Part shown: piece by piece, positions 59,785-64,000 of the stretch
How positions within the stretch are numbered: position 1 is the stretch's first letter
Layout of the letters: each line of letters starts with the position of its first letter
Assembly (NCBI GenBank): GCA_015680685.1
Contig: MNCI01020208.1
Location: 1 to 64,000, forward strand
Direction: 5' to 3'
Length of the DNA: 64,000 nt
From: Gnetum montanum
Lineage: Eukaryota > Streptophyta > Gnetopsida > Gnetales > Gnetaceae
Notes under the pieces: model-generated
Seen by the model: only the letters and a program-made list of their open reading frames with translations
Told to the model about the DNA's origin: nothing
Database searches by the model: none
Translations under genes and position numbers: made by a program

Positions 59785-60668
59785 TGATGAGTCGTTGTTG
59801 GTTGGCTATGTCAACAAGTCATTATCGACGCAATTGATTGATGAGACCTCGTCGATGAGGCCCCATCAACACATCTCGTCCTACATCGATGAGACCTCAT
59901 CGACATAGTGTTTGTCCATTACCTATAAATATGCACCTACTAGCCACATTTCTGGAGAATCAAGATTTCAATAATAGCAAAGCTCTTGTATTTTTTCCAT
60001 TTGAAAGTTAGATTGTTTTCCCCGAGTGATCGCACAAGAGTCATTGAGTGTACAAATCTTTATTCGAGCATTGTGGTACTTGAGCATGATAGTGTATGCG
60101 GCAATAAAGATGAGCTTTTTGATAAACCTTGAAACAGTTTGGATATATTAGTTATTTTATTTATGCATTTAATTTTTTCAATTATTTATTAAATTCTTTC
60201 AATTAGTTATCAAATATTTTCTAGTTATTACATTAATGAGATAGTTAAGTGAGATATATTACACACATAAGTACAACCGGCTCGAGTGTAACACGTATTC
60301 ACTTGGTAATCCCACTAGGGTTATGGCTTGGTATGCCCAGTACCATAGCATTTGGTTAGCAAGTAGTGGGAATGGATACTTATGTTAGGATTATTTTAAT
60401 AATTAGTTAATTAAACTCCTATTATCTACATTTCAAACACCAAAATATAAAATACAAAATGATAAAAATTAGATGCCTCAGTTACACTTAACCATACCAA
60501 TGTACATCATAAGTGTAACTGGGAGGACAACAATTAACCTTAAGGCTAGATTCACTTCCTAAAGGGCCAATGCACTAGAAATGATAAAGTCCACGAAATT
60601 CAAGCAGATCGCTCATGAACACTTTGTGATTCATATGGTTGGGCATAGGGGTATCTCACTGCTCATTA
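59785..60668 (+). repeat. 3' LTR of element D
   Basis: 884 bp, aligned with 38679-39606: TGATGAGTC start, GATGAGG/GAGACCTC units (59840-59910), TATA acctataaata at 59921-59931, end GCTCATTA. Preceded by the purine tract at 59775-59784. Confidence 0.9.
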
Positions 60669-61397
60669 ATTACCAAATGAAATTTAGTAACTACCTTAAA
60701 AGAAATAACATTTTCCTAGGCTCCTCAACTAGTCAAAATATTAATCCATTCCCCACTAAACAAACAACTAGCCCCAATTTGAAACAATAATTTTCTATTA
60801 GGATGATCTCTTCTATTGACATTCCCCATGAATGCATAAGAATTTAATTTAGAAACATCCTAAATTTTTAAAGTATTAGGATTACCATTCTAAAGAGCTT
60901 AGCTTGATGTCTCCTCCACCTCTATGGTTTGCACATCTTTTCCCTTGGTTGCCTTATGAAGTGAACATTTCCATTTCTTATGTCTTTATTCTACACACTT
61001 GAAGCACTAAAATTTTGATGAGCTACTATCTTGAACCTTACCTTCCTTAGGTCCTTTCTAGTTTTACCCTTTTCATCACCTCCTTTAGTGTTCTTATCTT
61101 GGCTATCCTCCTTGTCTTCAAATTTGGATTTGGATCCTTTATCAAATCTATATCTCTTCTTCTTCCCCTTAGAATTTTGTTTGCTCCTATTTGCAAATCC
61201 ACCTAATTTCTTCTAACCATTAATTACCAAATCTTAAGTCTAATCAAGTTTTTTTGGCTCATAAAAGAAAAACCTTTTCTAGTATGTCATTTTGAGACTT
61301 TCTAAAACGATTGAATCTTACTCATACTCCTCTCAGTTTACCTTGGCTTGATGGAATAGATTACAAAATTTGATGTAAAATTCTTTGACATTCTTGT

Positions 61398-62248
61398 TGA
61401 TGAGTCATGATTTGCTTGGCTCGAATATTGGATACTTGATATCGAAGGCCTAGATGCAATGTCAGATATCTGATATCAAATTATGTGTGCTGGCCTATAA
61501 ATATAGTTCTTGGGAACAAAGTTTGGACATAAGCTGAATAGGTCTTTTTTAGTAGAGTAGCCAAACTCTTGCAATTTTATTTTGTAATCGTAGAGAATAG
61601 TCAGTGAGTGCCTCTAGAGTGGATCTAAATTAGTTGTACAGAGTCTTATTCAAGTGGCAATGTACCTAGACATATTCCATGAATGGAAATAAGATTGAGA
61701 TTTATTCTCATTCATTGTAGGACTTTAGCTTAGATTAGATTTACTTTCCATGCAATTTACTTTTCATGTACTTAGTTAATATTTACATTTCCATGCATAT
61801 TAATTAAGCACATAAGTATAACTGCTTCAAGCATGCGTATGACTCTTGGTAATCCCAATAATGCTTAACATTTGGTAACCTAGCAGCATTATGCACAACA
61901 ACGTTATGCATGTTCAGGATCTGCACATAAAGTGGGATCGAATACTTATGTTAGGGTAGTTGATTATTAATTAGCAATTATATTAGTTGAATTGATTATA
62001 AGTTGAGTTTCAAAATATTGTTAATTGTAGAAAAATAAAATATAAAATAATAAAAATCATATGCCTCACTCTGGACTAAATTATATGTGACAAAGCTACA
62101 ACTAGTCCAAGTGGGAAGACAGCAAACTACGATCAAGGCATAGTGATCTAGATGTCACAAATTGTCCCATCTATGGAATTCGACTAGATCATGCATGAAT
62201 GCTTGTGATTTGTATGTTTGGGAATAGGGGTACCTTGCTACTCATTTA
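61398..62248 (+). repeat. LTR I, solo-type LTR of the A/C/D family
   Basis: TGATGAGTC...CTACTCATTTA, with TATA cctataaatat at 61494-61504. No internal sequence on either side. The left flank is CTTGT (61393-61397). CTTGT also occurs 24 bp beyond the right end (62273-62277), so the duplication may be separated from the LTR by filler, or the right end may be damaged. It has few GAGGCC palindromes, unlike A and D. Confidence 0.7.
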
Positions 62249-62985
62249 GGAATATCAACTTCATAATGGTTTCTTGTCTTTAACGAGATTGTTGAAATTT
62301 TGTTTTCAACTTATATTTCATTAGATCCAAATCTTTGATAGGTTGATAGCTTCATCTTTCATAACCCTAGGATTATTTTTTCCACCACATAGAATTCATA
62401 CCTTCTAATCTAAAATTAGCAATAGGTACCCTCAAGTTATTTGGTACCTCTTCTAATAGAAAATGCTTCTTAAGTACCTTCAATCAACTTGTAAAAGCAT
62501 TGGTGCCATCTACACTATTGAAAGTATTCAAATCTACATATGGAAGTCTTGAAGCATTTCTAAACACTCTAGCAAACTTTGCCTCATCTTCATTAACAAG
62601 CTTTCTTGAAGAAGTATTGAGCACCAATGGAGTCCTTGGAGTTATTATTTGAGGAATAGGATTCTCTACCATTGGAATCCTTGGCTAATGATTTCCTATA
62701 CTCCCATAACTAGATTGACCTTCCTCTTTGTCTATTTCTTCTCCACTTGGCTATCAAACTTCTTCATCTAAACATATAGGCTCTTCACCTCCAAGTATCC
62801 AAATATGGCTAGGACTAACGTGTTTGACCACCTTTGCACTAATTTCATCCAAGCAAGAAACGATCATTTGGAAGGCTAACTTCATGCTTTCCATGTCACA
62901 ATTTAGAGCTTGCACCTATGTCTTCTTGGGTGTCATCTAAAATTGACAAAATCCTTAACCAAAATCCAAGAAATAATGAAACTAA

Positions 62986-62997
62986 GCTCTAATACCA
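62986..62997 (-). other. Primer-binding site of element G (initiator-Met type)
   Basis: Sense TGGTATTAGAGC, one C-to-T change from TGGTATCAGAGC, the standard complement of the 3' end of plant initiator-Met tRNA. It fixes the orientation and the inner edge of the 5' LTR. Confidence 0.85.
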
Positions 62998-63001
62998 ATA
63001 A

Positions 63002-64000
63002 TACTAAAGTAGGTTCACTCCATACTTAAATCACCTTCAACACACTAAATCCAGATATTATGCAAATACAAATTTATTTGCTAGAAAAATAAGAAAACTA
63101 GCTATCTTTAATTAAAATTATTAGAAGATTACAATAGGGTTCACAAAACCCACAAGCATCCATAAACCTATCACACAAACAATATTCCAGAGCATGAGGC
63201 TCTACAATCACACAATTTTTGTTCTCAATGCAAGATACAACCAAGAGAAATCTCTCCCACAACCTAACACTAAGATCTCAACTCACAAGTGAGATACAAG
63301 ATAATAGAACACATAGATCAAGACACCACAAGTTGACCTTAGAGCTACAATCACCTATTGCACTCGCTCAATGTGCTCATCCAATCTTTCTTACCTAGTT
63401 CTCCTTGCATAGAAACTCTCCTCCCTTTCCATGAATGAAGGCATACATAATTATATAGATCAAACCCCTAGGAAATTTTCTATTTGCCTCATTATATGCT
63501 TCTCACATAGATCTGAAGTCCATTGGATGTTTCCCAATCAAAACGCCACATCAGATCTTTTCTTCTTCACTAGCATAAATGTCTCTTGTTTCATGTAGAC
63601 ATCTTTTGTGAGACCTTTATTCTCAAGAGAGACATCTACTATTTTTGGAAGATGTTTTCTTTGGACTAGAGATGTCTTTACTTCAGGGGAGATGTATTTT
63701 GTGAGAGCCCTACTCTCTCTCTTGAGATGTCTGCTATTTTTGGAAGATGTCTTCTATGGACTAGAGATGTCTTCACTTTAGGAAAGATGTCTTTCTATTT
63801 GTAGAGACGTCTATCCTAAAGGTGCCAAAAATAAAAATGCATTTTGATGTCAGAAGCCTTTAGATGTCTCCCAACAAGTCCCCATAAACCCTAGAACCTC
63901 CTAAAATCATCAAAATAAGCCAAAACCACCTCCAAACATGCCAGAACATCCAAGAATCATCACCATAAAAATTCAACAGGAAAACTAAACACATGTGTCT
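63002..64000 (-). repeat. 5' LTR of element G, cut by the window edge
   Basis: Everything right of the Met primer site should be LTR. In sense a TATA box ctatataattatg (rc of about 63448-63460) lies roughly 450 bp upstream of the LTR end. Beyond it the U3 contains 95-bp tandem units (63600-63790) and continues past the window. Confidence 0.6.
63600..63795 (-). repeat. 95-bp tandem repeat in the G LTR
   Basis: The block CTATTTTTGGAAGATGT..TCT..GGACTAGAGATGTCTT recurs at 63639 and 63734 (offset 95 bp), with flanking TTTTGTGAGA..CC and CTC..GAGA. The GAGATGTC/GACATCTC word occurs many times in both orientations. Confidence 0.75.

Larger units (their letters stand above)
38679..60668 (+). mobile_element. 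Athila-like Ty3/gypsy element D with ORF3, containing element E
   Basis: 22-kb plus-strand insertion into G; without E (49668-58416) it is about 13.2 kb. LTRs 38679-39606 and 59785-60668, flanks GTTAC (38674-38678) and ATTAC (60669-60673). Order: LTR, primer site, gag (39761-41525), protease (42270-42697), RT-RNase H-integrase (43130-45620), internal purine tract, spacer, candidate promoter (47415-47604), intron (47605-47912), ORF3 (47913-59520), 3' purine tract CATGGGGGTA (59775-59784), LTR. Long LTRs, the FMDD RT, the primer-site type and an extra ORF after integrase fit the Athila group. All frames are broken. Confidence 0.85.
60669..62997 (-). pseudogene. gag of element G
   Basis: Sense order: primer site, then a start near 62936 (MTPKKT, NCDMESMKLAFQMIVSCLDE), RTPLVLNTSSRKLVNEDEAK with FARVFRNASRLPYVDLNTF (62670-62500), VPNNLRVPIANFRLEGM, the insertion of LTR I (61398-62248), then KNVKEFYIKFCNLFHQAKV (61390-61330), a Lys-rich stretch (61200-61060) and a zinc knuckle CFKCVE.RHKKWKC (about 61005-60960), intact except for one stop. 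This is an ordinary gypsy gag. It stops at 60669 where D enters. Confidence 0.7.
34131..64000 (-). mobile_element. Ty3/gypsy element G, host of D, H and I; both ends incomplete here
   Basis: Minus-strand element. In sense order: part of the 5' LTR (64000-63002), an initiator-Met primer site (62997-62986), gag (about 62940-60674, interrupted by LTR I), a protease tail (38640-38400), RT (38240-36011, interrupted by solo LTR H), RNase H (35968-35356) and integrase (about 35330-34136). The D insertion at 38679-60668, flanked by GTTAC/ATTAC, separates gag from protease. The Met primer site and RT wording (VMSFGLKNAL, GFYRWFIKYFS) suggest a chromovirus-like gypsy lineage; no chromodomain is seen because the sequence breaks off after the integrase. 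No 3' LTR was found left of 34136. Confidence 0.75.

Noticed and set aside
1-64000. tRNA, rRNA or organelle-derived genes
   Set aside because: No cloverleaf-like gene or rRNA signature was recognised by eye; only primer-binding sites complementary to tRNA ends.

Overview
This window looks like intergenic DNA from a large, retrotransposon-packed plant nuclear genome, most likely a conifer. Three things point there. It is AT-rich and CpG-poor. Almost everything in it is a decayed long-terminal-repeat (LTR) retrotransposon of the Ty3/gypsy type, stacked by nested insertion. Around 32.2-32.9 kb there is a fragment of a Penelope-like reverse transcriptase, a class reported among seed plants from conifers (the 'Dryad' elements). 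The species cannot be named from the sequence. No intact host gene is present. The only host coding sequence is the broken 3' end of a BAHD acyltransferase gene at the left edge (2-390).

Layout: (1) 1-969, BAHD pseudogene and flank. (2) Element A, 970-15127, minus strand, a pol-less deletion derivative of the C/D family, flanked by GTAGC/ATAGC. Inside it sits element B, 4283-11523, minus, flanked by perfect TTTAA duplications. (3) Host remnant 15128-15545. (4) Element C, 15546-25733, minus, Athila-like with gag tail, protease, pol and a third ORF; its 5' end is lost where element F (25734-about 30925, plus) entered it. (5) 30926-34130, non-LTR sequence: the Penelope-like fragment and a CpG-retaining segment. 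(6) Element G, about 34131 to past 64000, minus, a gypsy element with an initiator-Met primer site, broken up by a solo LTR (H, 36228-37773, CAAAT duplications), by the 22-kb element D (38679-60668, plus, GTTAC/ATTAC), and by another D-family LTR (I, 61398-62248). Element D in turn contains element E (49668-58416, minus, AGATT/AGCTT).

Two retrotransposon systems stand out. The A/C/D/I family is an Athila-like lineage with gag, protease, RT, RNase H, integrase and a large ORF3 downstream of integrase. In both C and D, ORF3 is preceded by palindromes of the same GAGGCCTC type as in the LTR U3, then a TATA box, then a conserved intron of about 300 bp. This is a candidate internal promoter for separate ORF3 expression. 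The B/E/F/H family is apparently non-autonomous. B and E each keep one long gag-protease reading frame that ends at the same place after the protease, followed by about 1.7 kb without any recognisable RT or integrase. Its LTRs are built largely of short tandem or palindromic repeats that differ between copies.

Reading frames throughout are broken, and the stops whose original codon can be inferred are mostly TAG/TAA/TGA in place of Gln or Trp codons. That is consistent with long-term cytosine methylation and deamination. All calls come from reading translations and aligning repeats by eye; no database search was run.
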